Shown one piece after another: positions 25,073 through 33,586 of a stretch of 64,000 nucleotides of DNA. The position numbers and the translations under genes were made by a program. The notes under the pieces were generated by a model. The model saw only the letters and a program-made list of their open reading frames with translations, ran no database searches and had not been told where the DNA came from. This DNA comes from Microbacter sp. GSS18 (GTDB taxonomy: Bacteria > Actinomycetota > Actinomycetes > Actinomycetales > Microbacteriaceae): the NCBI GenBank assembly GCA_029319145.1, contig CP119753.1:558001-622000 (forward strand), written 5' to 3'. How positions within the stretch are numbered: position 1 is the stretch's first letter; the number at the start of each line of letters is the position of its first letter.

Positions 25073-26596
25073 TCAGTGCGTCCCGGCGGGGAGCTCCTCG
25101 CCCGACTCGTCGGGCTTCCGGATCAGCGACGCGCTGATCAGCAGCGGCACCGAGACGATCGCGGCCAGCAGGAACGCCGCGTGCGTCCCGGCCACGCCCG
25201 CGGCCTGCTCGCCGAGATCCGCGGCCACGCCGGCCGCCGTGACGCCGGAGAAGATGGTCACCAGCAGGGCGATGCCCGCGGCGCCGCCCACCTGCTGTGT
25301 GGTCGCCAGCACGGCCGATCCGTACGAGTAGAACCGGCGGTCGAGCGACGCCAGGGAGGCCGTGAAGAGGGGTGTGAACGACATCGCCAGGCCGAGGGAG
25401 AGAACGGTCTGCGCGATCGCGATGGTGATGACCGTCGTCGATGCGTCGTATGTCGTGTAGAACCACAGCATCGCGCTCGTGAGGGCGGTGCCGGGGATCA
25501 GCAGGACGCGGGTGCCCCACCGGTCGTAGATCCGGCCGATGACGGGGCCGGCGAGACCCATGACGAGCGCACCCGGCAGGATGACCAGCCCGGTCTCGAG
25601 CGCCGAGACGCCCAGCACGCTCTGCATGAACAGCGGCAGCAGCGTGATGGTCCCGAAGAACGCTATCGACATGACGAGCATGTGGACGATCGCGAGCGTG
25701 AAGTTGGCCGAGCGGAAGACCCGGAGATCCAGCAGCGCGTCGTCGATCCGCTGCAGACGACGCTGGCGGAGCACGAACAGCGTGAGCGCCACGGCGGCGA
25801 CCGACAGCGAGACCCACAGCGCCACCGCCGAGACGGCGCCGGCCGCAGCCTCCGACGCGGTCTCGCCACCGTGCCCGGCGGCGCCGCCGATCTGACTCAG
25901 CCCGAAGACGAGTCCGCCGAACCCGAACGCCGACAGCACCACCGACAGCACGTCGATGGGCGCGTGCGTCGTCTCGCCCAGGTTGACCACCCAGCGGGCA
26001 CCGGCGAGCAGCGCCAGGAGGGCGATCGGGAGGACCACGCCGAAGATCGAGCGCCAGCCCACGGCGTCCAGGAGGAATCCCGACAGCGTCGGCCCGATGG
26101 CCGGCGCGAGCGAGATCACGACGCTGACACGTCCCATCATGCGACCGCGCGAGGCGGGCGGGACCAGTTCCATGAGCGTCGTCATGAGCAGCGGCATCAT
26201 GATCGCCGTGCCCGACGCCTGGACGACGCGGGCGACCAGCAGCACCTCGAAGCCGGGAGCCAGCAGGGCGATGAGGGTTCCCAGAGAGAACAGCGACATC
26301 GCGGCGATGAACATCGCGCGCGTCGTGAAGCGGCGGAGCAGGAACCCGGTGATGGGGATGACCACGGCCATCGTGAGCATGAACGCCGTGGTGAGCCACT
26401 GCGCCGCGAGCGCCGTGATGCCCAGGTCGTCGATGAGGTGCGGGATCGCCACGCCCATCGTCGTCTCGTTGAGGATCGCGACGAAGGCCGCGGCGAGCAG
26501 CAACCAGATGACGCGGCTCTGCTCGGCGCTGAGCCTCTGCCCCGACGCCGCGGGGACCGGGATGCTGCCCGTGCCGCTCGTCCCTGTCGCTGTCAT
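25073..26596 (-). CDS. DHA2-family MFS drug:proton antiporter
   Basis: The 507-residue protein has about 14 hydrophobic segments, the DHA2 (EmrB/QacA) layout. Motif A-like GFLLRRFTTRAMFI, motif C region VISLAPAIGPTLSGFLLD and motif B-like ARVVQASGTAIMMPL are visible, with a long cytoplasmic loop near the middle (LRQRRLQRIDDALLDLRVFR). It exports hydrophobic drugs or metabolites with the proton gradient. The ATG at 26596 has GGGGGAT upstream; an ATG two codons earlier is possible. A TATCCT -10 is seen at 26659-26654. Substrate unknown. Confidence 0.9.
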   Translation of the reverse strand: MTATGTSGTGSIPVPAASGQRLSAEQSRVIWLLLAAAFVAILNETTMGVAIPHLIDDLGITALAAQWLTTAFMLTMAVVIPITGFLLRRFTTRAMFIAAMSLFSLGTLIALLAPGFEVLLVARVVQASGTAIMMPLLMTTLMELVPPASRGRMMGRVSVVISLAPAIGPTLSGFLLDAVGWRSIFGVVLPIALLALLAGARWVVNLGETTHAPIDVLSVVLSAFGFGGLVFGLSQIGGAAGHGGETASEAAAGAVSAVALWVSLSVAAVALTLFVLRQRRLQRIDDALLDLRVFRSANFTLAIVHMLVMSIAFFGTITLLPLFMQSVLGVSALETGLVILPGALVMGLAGPVIGRIYDRWGTRVLLIPGTALTSAMLWFYTTYDASTTVITIAIAQTVLSLGLAMSFTPLFTASLASLDRRFYSYGSAVLATTQQVGGAAGIALLVTIFSGVTAAGVAADLGEQAAGVAGTHAAFLLAAIVSVPLLISASLIRKPDESGEELPAGTH

Positions 26597-26737
26597 GCCC
26601 ATCCCCCACGGCCCGTCGATTCCGGCGAAGCCACCCGAGGATGGCAAGCGTTCAGGATAACCTCGCACGCACGTGGGACATTCCCGGCGCCCGCCGCACG
26701 CCGCGGCGCGACGCGGGGACCGGGTCGTTCGGCGACG

Positions 26738-26929
26738 TCAGTCGCCGTCGGGCGCGCCCCAATCCTCGGAGCCGATCGCGTCGGTCGGCTCGGGGGTGGG
26801 CTCGTCGCGGAGGGCCTCCGTGGGGAGGGGGCTGATCAGCTCCTCCTCGGGGATCTTCTTCAGTTCGTCGATCTCTTCGCGGAGGGCCTCGAGGTCCTCG
26901 CCGTCGGGGATGTCGCCGTTGCCGCTCAT
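26738..26929 (-). CDS. Small acidic hypothetical protein
   Basis: The 63-residue highly acidic protein has one predicted helix (DLEALREEIDELKKIPEEEL), followed by a Pro/Glu-rich tail ending WGAPDGD. No cysteine, signal or membrane segment. A TAGGCT box (26942-26937) lies 7 nt before the ATG, giving a leaderless message, and faces the identical TAGGCT of the divergent ABC gene. The helix could mediate protein binding; no family was recognised. Confidence 0.6.
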   Translation of the reverse strand: MSGNGDIPDGEDLEALREEIDELKKIPEEELISPLPTEALRDEPTPEPTDAIGSEDWGAPDGD

Positions 26930-26936
26930 AGGGCCG

Positions 26937-26965
26937 AGCCTAGTGTCTTCGGGCGCGGATAGGCT
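26937..26965. promoter_or_regulatory. Divergent pair of leaderless TAGGCT promoters
   Basis: TAGGCT at 26942-26937 (minus) serves the acidic small protein, and TAGGCT at 26960-26965 (plus) serves the ABC exporter. Each is 7-8 nt from its start codon. The two boxes are 17 bp apart, so each -35 region overlaps the other promoter and polymerases would compete. Confidence 0.55.
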
Positions 26966-26973
26966 GGGCCCTC

Positions 26974-28902
26974 ATGAGCATGGGCATGCGTGGCGGCGGA
27001 GGCGGCCACGGCGGGGGGCCGCCGGCGTTCCGAGGGGTCGACATCGAGGCGCAGAAGCGGCTGAACGCCCAGGCGCCGCGCATCCCTCGCCTCGGCGCCC
27101 GCGTCGTCGAGCTGTTCCGCCCGTACACCGGCCGGATCACGGTGACGGCGCTGCTGGTGATCGCCGGCGCCGCGATCGCGGTGATCCCTCCGCTGATCGT
27201 CCAGCGCGTCTTCGACGATGCGCTGTTCCCGCTCGACGGCGGCTCGCCCGACATCCCGCTGCTGTGGGAGCTCGTCGGGGCGATGATCGGCCTGTTCCTG
27301 CTGTCGGCCGCCGTCGGCGTGGTGCAGACGTGGCTGACCTCGACGGTCGGCAACCGCGTCACCGGCGACCTTCGCGTGCGCCTGTTCGACCACCTGCAGG
27401 CAATGGAGCTGGGCTTCTTCACCCGCACCAAGACGGGTGTCATCCAGTCGCGGCTGCAGAACGACGTCGGCGGAGTGTCGGGCGTGCTCACGAACACCGT
27501 CACGAGCATCCTCGGCAACGCCGTCACCGTGATCGCCTCCCTGGTCGCGATGGTCATCATCGACTGGCGCCTCACGCTCATCGCGGTCGTGATGATGCCC
27601 TTCCTCGTGATCGTGCAGCGGCGCGTCGGCCAGGTGCGCGCGCGCATCGCGGGCGAGACGCAGGAATCGCTGTCGGAGCTGACCGCCATCACGCAGGAGA
27701 CCCTCAGCGTGTCGGGGATCCTGCTGTCGAAGTCGTTCAACCGCCAGCGGACCGAGTCCGCCCGCTACGGCGACGAGAACGTGAACCAGGTGCGGCTGCA
27801 GGTGCGCCGCGCCATGAGCGGGCAGGGCTTCTTCGCGGTCGTCCAGGTGATGATGGCGAGCGTCCCGGCGGTGATCTACCTGGTCGCGGGCTACTTCGTG
27901 GTCGGTGGCGCCGACACGATCACGGCGGGAACGATCGTCGCCTTCACGACGGTTCAGGCGCGCCTGCTGATGCCGCTCATGGGTCTCATGCGCGTGGCAC
28001 TCGACCTGCAGACCTCGTCGGCGCTGTTCGCCCGCATCTTCGAGTACCTCGACCTCGTCCCGGCGATCACCGATGCCCCGGACGCGATCGACGTCGACGA
28101 GGCGCCCGGGCCGGTGGGGCGCATCGAGTTCCGCGATGTCGTGTTCCGCTACCCGGATGCCGGGCAGGACGCCCGCGCGACGCTCGACGGCGTGAGCTTC
28201 GTCGCCGAGCCGGGGCGGCACGTGGCGTTCGTGGGGCCGTCGGGCGCCGGCAAGACCACGATCCTGTACCTCACGCCGCGTCTGTACGAGGCGACGGGCG
28301 GCAGCGTGATGTTCGCCGGCGCCGACGTGCGCCGGCTGCGGCAGGAGTCGATCATCGACCACGTCGGCATCGTCTCGCAGGAGACGTACCTGTTCCACGC
28401 GAGCATCCGCGAGAACCTCCGCTACGCCAAGCCCGACGCCTCGGACGCCGAGATCGAGGCGGCATGCCGCGCCGCCAACATCCACCACGTCATCGACGCG
28501 TTCGAGGACGGGTACGACACCGTCGTGGGCGAGCGCGGCTACCGGCTGTCGGGCGGCGAGAAGCAGCGCATCGCGATCGCGCGCGTGCTCCTGAAGGATC
28601 CGCCCGTCCTGCTGCTGGACGAGGCGACATCGGCGCTGGACACCGTGTCGGAGCGCGTCGTGCAGGACGCCATCGATGCGGCCGCCCGCGGGCGCACCAC
28701 CCTGACCATCGCCCACCGGCTCTCGACCGTCGTGGGCGCCGACCGGATCCACGTGGTCGAGGCGGGCCGCATCGTCGAGACCGGCACGCACGCCGAGCTG
28801 CTGGCGGCGGGGGGACTCTACGCCGATCTCGCGGCCGAGCAGCTGGCGGCATCGCGCGTCATCGACGCCGAGGAGGCCGCGGAGTCGGGCCGGTCGGGCT
28901 GA
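26974..28902 (+). CDS. ABC exporter, fused transmembrane and ATPase domains
   Basis: The 642-residue half-transporter starts with a Gly-rich tail (GMRGGGGGHGGGPPAFRG). Six transmembrane helices (about 45-330) of the type I exporter fold follow, then an ATPase domain with Walker A FVGPSGAGKTTI, Q-loop IVSQETYLFHASIRENL, signature YRLSGGEKQRIAIARVL, Walker B VLLLDEATSALD and H-loop TIAHRLST. It works as a homo- or heterodimer exporting lipids, peptides or drugs; the lone gene suggests a homodimer. The Gly/His-rich N-terminus is characteristic of an actinobacterial subgroup. Substrate unknown. Confidence 0.92.
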   Translation: MSMGMRGGGGGHGGGPPAFRGVDIEAQKRLNAQAPRIPRLGARVVELFRPYTGRITVTALLVIAGAAIAVIPPLIVQRVFDDALFPLDGGSPDIPLLWELVGAMIGLFLLSAAVGVVQTWLTSTVGNRVTGDLRVRLFDHLQAMELGFFTRTKTGVIQSRLQNDVGGVSGVLTNTVTSILGNAVTVIASLVAMVIIDWRLTLIAVVMMPFLVIVQRRVGQVRARIAGETQESLSELTAITQETLSVSGILLSKSFNRQRTESARYGDENVNQVRLQVRRAMSGQGFFAVVQVMMASVPAVIYLVAGYFVVGGADTITAGTIVAFTTVQARLLMPLMGLMRVALDLQTSSALFARIFEYLDLVPAITDAPDAIDVDEAPGPVGRIEFRDVVFRYPDAGQDARATLDGVSFVAEPGRHVAFVGPSGAGKTTILYLTPRLYEATGGSVMFAGADVRRLRQESIIDHVGIVSQETYLFHASIRENLRYAKPDASDAEIEAACRAANIHHVIDAFEDGYDTVVGERGYRLSGGEKQRIAIARVLLKDPPVLLLDEATSALDTVSERVVQDAIDAAARGRTTLTIAHRLSTVVGADRIHVVEAGRIVETGTHAELLAAGGLYADLAAEQLAASRVIDAEEAAESGRSG

Positions 28903-28918
28903 CCGCGTCGGCTCGCTC

Positions 28919-29878
28919 TCACCAGAGGGTGGCGGCGGCCGTCGGCTGCGTGAGGTCGGTCACGGGGTCCGCATCGCGGGCGAGCAGGTCGCGCACGAAG
29001 GACCCGAGGATCCGCCGGTACCGGTCGTCGGGGTGATCCCGCGCGATCGTCAGCAGCGGCGGAAGGTCGAGGTGCTGGATCAGGGCGACGCGCGACTGCA
29101 CGGCGGCGTCGAGGCCGGCGGACTCGAGAACCGCGATGCCGCCACGCAGCGCATCGAGGTAGTCCGTCAGGATCGCCGGGTCCGCGGTGCGCTGGGTGAT
29201 CGAGGACCCGTCGGCGCGCTCGCGCCACTCGACCACCACGTCGGGCACGACGTCGATGCCGCGGGCGCGCGTGTAGAGCAGCTGGGCAACGACCTGGTCC
29301 TCGTACGCCCGGCCCTCGGGAAAGCGGACACCCTCACGTCGCCACAGGTCGATGCGGCTGAGCTTGGACCACGCGACGATGTTCCCGGCGAGGTCGGGGT
29401 GCTCGGCCAGCGAGGTGCCGGTGCGGCCGGGGTGGGTCGCGGCGGCCACCCACGGCTGGACGTCGCCCGGCTCGTAGGCGCCCGCGCCGGACGGACGCAG
29501 CCGGACGTACGCGCCCACCGCGACTTCGCTGCCGCTCGCGGTGATGGTTCGCACGAGCGCGTCGAGCGCGTCGGGCCGCAGCCGGTCGTCGGCGTCGAGG
29601 AAGCCCACGAGGCTCGTCGTGACGAGATCGAGACCCGCGTTGCGTGCCGCGCCGAGCCCGAGGCGCCGGTCCAGGTGCACGACACGGAACCGCGGGTCGC
29701 GCGCCGCGGCGTCGTCGAAGACGGCTCCGGTCGCGTCGGACGATGCGTCGTCGACGAGGATCGCGGTCCACGCCCGGAACGTCTGAGCCTCGAGCGATGC
29801 GATCGCCTCGCCCGCGTACTCCTCGACGTCGAATCCGGGGACGACCACCGTGACGATCGGGTCGTGTGGCGCGGTCAC
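28919..29878 (-). CDS. Family 2 glycosyltransferase
   Basis: The 319-residue GT-A enzyme has VTVVVPGFDVEEYAGEAIAS, AILVDDASSDATGAVFDDAA, GLGAARNAGLDLV and the metal-binding D-x-D motif VGFLDADDRLRPDAL, the usual GT2 order. The C-terminal 120 residues are helical and unassigned. It probably adds a sugar or sugar phosphate to a cell-wall polymer or lipid. GTG at 29878 overlaps the iscS stop (GTGA). A TACAAT box (29891-29886) lies 7 nt upstream inside the end of iscS, so it may also have its own leaderless promoter. Its place at the end of a NAD/cysteine desulfurase operon is unusual. Confidence 0.87.
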   Translation of the reverse strand: MTAPHDPIVTVVVPGFDVEEYAGEAIASLEAQTFRAWTAILVDDASSDATGAVFDDAAARDPRFRVVHLDRRLGLGAARNAGLDLVTTSLVGFLDADDRLRPDALDALVRTITASGSEVAVGAYVRLRPSGAGAYEPGDVQPWVAAATHPGRTGTSLAEHPDLAGNIVAWSKLSRIDLWRREGVRFPEGRAYEDQVVAQLLYTRARGIDVVPDVVVEWRERADGSSITQRTADPAILTDYLDALRGGIAVLESAGLDAAVQSRVALIQHLDLPPLLTIARDHPDDRYRRILGSFVRDLLARDADPVTDLTQPTAAATLW

Positions 29879-31020
29879 GCGCCCGATTGTACGGCCGTCA
29901 CCGAGGCCTCGAGCGCGTCGGCGACCTGATCGAGCGATGCCTGGAGCGACCGAGGGAAGGTGAACCGCACCGAGGTGCGCGCGATGTCCGGGGCGATCCC
30001 CAGCGCGACGAGCACGTGCGACGGCTCGTCGCTGCCCGCCGCACACGCCGAGCCGCTCGAGGAGACGATGCCGCGCCGCTCGAGCTCGAGCAGCACGGCC
30101 TCCCCGCTCGTCCCCTCGAACGTGAAGCTCGCCGTCCCCGGCAGCCTGTCGAGCGGATCACCGGTGAGGCGCGCCGAGGGGATGTCCGCCAGCACGCGGG
30201 CGATGAACGCGTCGCGCAGCGGCGCGACGCGGGCGGCGGCGTCGGCGCGCTCGGCCTCGGCGAGCTCGAGGGCGACCGCGAGCCCGACGGCTCCCGCGAC
30301 GTCCTCCGTGCCGCTGCGGCGCTCGCGCTGCTGGCCGCCGCCGTGGATGAGCGGCTCGAGGGGCACGCGTCCCCGGATGCCGAGCACCCCGGTCCCCTTG
30401 GGGGCGCCGATCTTGTGGCCGGCCACCGCGATCGCGGCGTAGCCCAATTCGTCGGCCGCGAGAGGCAGCCACCCGGCCGCCTGCACGGCATCGATGTGGA
30501 GCGGCACGCCGCGGGCCCGCGAGACGGCGGCGATCGCGGGCACGTCCTGCACCGTGCCGATCTCGTTGTTCGCGTAGCCGAGGCTCACCAGGGCGGTGTC
30601 GGCCCGCAGCGCGTCGGCGACGGCATCCGGATCCACGCGCCCGCGGGCATCCACCGGAACGTAGGTGATCTCGAACCCGTGGAACCGCTGCAGGTAGGCG
30701 GCGGACTCGAGCACCGACTCGTGCTCGATCGGCGACGTGACCACGTGCCGGGCCCCGCGGTGCTGCCACGCGGCCAGCGCGATGCCCTTGATCGCGAGGT
30801 TGTTCGCCTCGGTGCCGCCCGAGGTGAACACGACGTCGCCCGGGCGCATGCCGAGCACCCGCGCGACGCGCCGTCTCGCGTCGTCGAGTGCCGCCGCGGC
30901 CTGCTCGCCGACGGTGTGATGACTCGAGGGGTTGCCGAAGACCTGTGTCAGGTACGGCGTCATCGCCTCGAGCACCTCGCGTCGGATCGGCGTGGTCGCG
31001 GCGTTGTCGAGGTAGAGCAT
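29875..31020 (-). CDS. Cysteine desulfurase (NifS/IscS type)
   Basis: The 381-residue PLP enzyme begins MLYLDNAATTPIRREVLEAM and has FTSGGTEANNLAIKG. The PLP lysine lies in VAGHKIGAPKGTGVLGI. The catalytic cysteine is in the mobile loop SSSGSACAAGSDEPSHVL. It converts L-cysteine to alanine and a persulfide used for Fe-S assembly or tRNA thiolation. It follows nadC by 5 nt in the NAD operon, so it most likely provides sulfur for the [4Fe-4S] cluster of NadA; this is inference from position, as known for nad operons of other Gram-positive bacteria. Confidence 0.93.
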   Translation of the reverse strand: MLYLDNAATTPIRREVLEAMTPYLTQVFGNPSSHHTVGEQAAAALDDARRRVARVLGMRPGDVVFTSGGTEANNLAIKGIALAAWQHRGARHVVTSPIEHESVLESAAYLQRFHGFEITYVPVDARGRVDPDAVADALRADTALVSLGYANNEIGTVQDVPAIAAVSRARGVPLHIDAVQAAGWLPLAADELGYAAIAVAGHKIGAPKGTGVLGIRGRVPLEPLIHGGGQQRERRSGTEDVAGAVGLAVALELAEAERADAAARVAPLRDAFIARVLADIPSARLTGDPLDRLPGTASFTFEGTSGEAVLLELERRGIVSSSGSACAAGSDEPSHVLVALGIAPDIARTSVRFTFPRSLQASLDQVADALEASVTAVQSGA

Positions 31021-31025
31021 GCCGG

Positions 31026-31883
31026 TCAGGAGTCGGAGACCCGGACGTCGAGGCCGAGATCCAGTGCTGGCGCCGAGTGCGTCAGCGCGCCCACCGAGAT
31101 GATGTCGACGCCGGTCTCGGCGATCGCGCGGACCGTGTCGAGCGAGACGCCGCCGGACGCCTCCACCATCGCGCGGCCGGCGATCTGCGCGACGCCTGCG
31201 CGCATGTCGGCGAGCGAGAAGTTGTCGAGCATGATCGTGCCGACGCCGGCCGCGAGCACCGCGTCGATCTGATCGAGCCGGTCGACCTCGACCTCGACGT
31301 GCGTCGTGTGCGGCAGCCGGGCGATGGCGCCCTGCAGCGCGGCCGTCACCGACAGGCCCCGCTGGGCGAGCACGGCCAGATGGTTGTCCTTGGCCATGAC
31401 GGCGTCCGACAGCGAATGGCGATGATTGTGGCCGCCGCCGCTGACGACGGCGTGGCGCTCGAACGCGCGCAGGCCGGGGGTGGTCTTGCGCGTGTCGGCG
31501 ATGCGCGCGCCGGTGTCGGCGACCTCGGCCACGTAGCGCGCGGTGAGGGTCGCGATGCCCGACATGCGCTGGACGAAGTTCAGGCCCACCCGCTCGGCGG
31601 TGAGCACGGCGCGGGCGGGGCCGGCCACGGTCGCCAGCAGCGCGCCGGATTCGAAGCTCTCCCCGTCGCGCACGACGAGTCGCACGTCGATCGCCGGGTC
31701 GGTCAGCGCGAACGCCGCCGCGAACACCTCGCCGCCGCTGAACATGCCCGCTTCGCGCGCGACGAGGTCGGCCTGCGCGTGCGCGGTTTCGGGGATGAGC
31801 GCTTCGCACGTGACGTCGCCCCACGGGGCGTCCTCGTCGAGCGCGGCGGCCACGGTGCGGTCGATGACGGTGCGGGTCAGCAT
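31026..31883 (-). CDS. nadC: Nicotinate-nucleotide pyrophosphorylase (carboxylating)
   Basis: NadC joins quinolinate and PRPP to give nicotinate mononucleotide, CO2 and PPi in de novo NAD synthesis. The 285-residue protein has EDAPWGDVTCEALIP, the substrate-binding TRKTTPGLRAFERHAV, GGGHNHRHSLSDAVMAKDNH, the strand THVEVEVDRLDQ, MLDNFSLADMR and EASGGVSLDTVRAIAETGVD. It lacks nothing seen in type II phosphoribosyltransferases. The ATG at 31883 overlaps the nadB stop by 7 nt; a GTG/ATG further upstream is less likely because of that context. Confidence 0.95.
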   Translation of the reverse strand: MLTRTVIDRTVAAALDEDAPWGDVTCEALIPETAHAQADLVAREAGMFSGGEVFAAAFALTDPAIDVRLVVRDGESFESGALLATVAGPARAVLTAERVGLNFVQRMSGIATLTARYVAEVADTGARIADTRKTTPGLRAFERHAVVSGGGHNHRHSLSDAVMAKDNHLAVLAQRGLSVTAALQGAIARLPHTTHVEVEVDRLDQIDAVLAAGVGTIMLDNFSLADMRAGVAQIAGRAMVEASGGVSLDTVRAIAETGVDIISVGALTHSAPALDLGLDVRVSDS

Positions 31884-33586
31884 GCGATGCTCCCGAGCTT
31901 CTCGGGCCGCGGTGCAGAACTCCACGGATTCGCGTCAGCGGGGCCGTCGACGAGGGCCGGAGCGGCGGAGGGCGCCGGGATCCGTGGAGTTCGGTCAGCG
32001 GCGTCGGAGCGGAAGTGCGCGCCGGCGGACTCCCGGCGGGCGCGGGCGGCGTCGACCAGGTGCTCGGCGACCAGCAGCAGGTTCTCGTCCTCGAACTCGC
32101 GCTCGCTGCGCGGAGCCCGGGTCACCCGGCGCCAGCGGGCGATCACGTCGGCGGCGTGCGCGAGGCCGGCCTCGTCGCGAACGAGCCCCGCGGCCTCCCA
32201 CATCAGCTCCTGCAGGGCGCGGCGGTCGAAGACCGGGATGTCGCCGGGCTCGTCGGGCATCCGATCGACGGCCACCGTCTCGGGTGCGCCCGACTCCGCG
32301 GCCGCGGGCGGCCGGGGCGAGGCGAAGCGCGACGCGTCGGGCCACGAGCCCGCCGCCGCATCGGCCGCGATCGCGTCGCCCGCGCGCGCGCCGAACACGG
32401 CGCCCTCCAGCAGCGAGTTCGACGCGAGGCGGTTCGCGCCGTGGACGCCGGTGCGGGCGACCTCGCCGACGGCGTAGAGCCCGGGCACCGAGGTGCGTCC
32501 GTCGAGATCGGTCACGACGCCGCCCATCAGGTAGTGGGCTGCGGGTGTCACCGGGATCGGCTCGCGGGCCCAGTCGAGTCCGCGCTCGCGGACGGCGCGG
32601 TCGATGGTGGGGAAGCGGCGGGCGAGGAATGCCGCGCGCTCGTCGATGTCCTCCGAGTGCAGCGCCGTCGCGTCCAGAACCACGGGGCGTCCGCCCTGGC
32701 GGTCCATCGCCGTCGCGATCGCGCGGGCGACGACGTCGCGCGGTGCGAGTTCGCCGTCCGGGTGGGCGTCGAGGGCGAACCGGCGGCCGCCCTCGTCCCG
32801 CAGCACCGCCCCCTCGCCGCGCACGGCCTCCGAGACCAGGAACGCCTCGCCCACGGCGAGGATCGTGGGGTGGAACTGGAAGAACTCCAGGTCGGCCACC
32901 GCGGCACCGGCGCGGATGGCCGCCGCGATGCCGTCGCCGGTCGCCACGGCGGGATTCGTCGAGTGCGCGTAGAGCTCACCCGCGCCGCCCGTGGCGAGCA
33001 CCACGGCGTCGGCCGCGATGTGCACCGGACGCCCGGGGACGGGGGCGGAGGCATCCGCCGCCTCGCGCTCGCCGACGAGCAGGTCGACGCCGGCGACCCG
33101 GCCGCCGTCGCGCACGAGGTCGACCAGGAACGCGTGCTCGATCACCTCGACGCGGCTCGCGCGCAGCCGGGCCACGAGCGCCTTCTCGATGACGGTGCCG
33201 GTGGCGTCGCCGCCGGCGTGCAGGATGCGGGGGTAGGAGTGGGCGGCCTCGAGCCCCTTCACGAACGCGCCGTCGTCGCCGCGATCGAACGCGACGCCGA
33301 GGGCGACGAGCTCGCGGATGCGGTCGGGGCCCTCGTCGACGAGAACCCGCACGGCCTCCGGATCGTTCAGGCCGGTCCCGGCGGTGATGGTGTCGCGCAC
33401 GTGGTCCTCGGCGCGGTCGTCGTCGAACATGACCCCGGCGATGCCGCCCTGGGCGTAGCGGGTGTTGGCGTGCTCGAGCACGTCCTTGGTCACCAGCGTC
33501 GCGGTGCACCCGCGCTCGACGGCGTGAAGGGCCACGGTCAGACCGGCGATGCCCGATCCGACGACGATGACGTGCGGGGTCGTCAT
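31877..33586 (-). CDS. nadB: L-aspartate oxidase
   Basis: NadB oxidises L-aspartate to iminoaspartate with FAD, feeding NadA. The 569-residue protein has the dinucleotide motif VIVVGSGIAGLTVALHA, the FAD-contacting NTRYAQGGIAGVM, HSYPRILHAGGDATG, LATGGAGELYAHSTNPAVAT, the substrate region FQFHPTIL, and the CPVTP-like VTPAAHYLMGGV. It ends with a helical C-terminal domain (RALQELMWEAAGLVRDEAGL) as in fumarate reductase relatives. The ATG at 33586 overlaps the nadA stop (ATGA). Confidence 0.95.
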   Translation of the reverse strand: MTTPHVIVVGSGIAGLTVALHAVERGCTATLVTKDVLEHANTRYAQGGIAGVMFDDDRAEDHVRDTITAGTGLNDPEAVRVLVDEGPDRIRELVALGVAFDRGDDGAFVKGLEAAHSYPRILHAGGDATGTVIEKALVARLRASRVEVIEHAFLVDLVRDGGRVAGVDLLVGEREAADASAPVPGRPVHIAADAVVLATGGAGELYAHSTNPAVATGDGIAAAIRAGAAVADLEFFQFHPTILAVGEAFLVSEAVRGEGAVLRDEGGRRFALDAHPDGELAPRDVVARAIATAMDRQGGRPVVLDATALHSEDIDERAAFLARRFPTIDRAVRERGLDWAREPIPVTPAAHYLMGGVVTDLDGRTSVPGLYAVGEVARTGVHGANRLASNSLLEGAVFGARAGDAIAADAAAGSWPDASRFASPRPPAAAESGAPETVAVDRMPDEPGDIPVFDRRALQELMWEAAGLVRDEAGLAHAADVIARWRRVTRAPRSEREFEDENLLLVAEHLVDAARARRESAGAHFRSDAADRTPRIPAPSAAPALVDGPADANPWSSAPRPEKLGSIAC

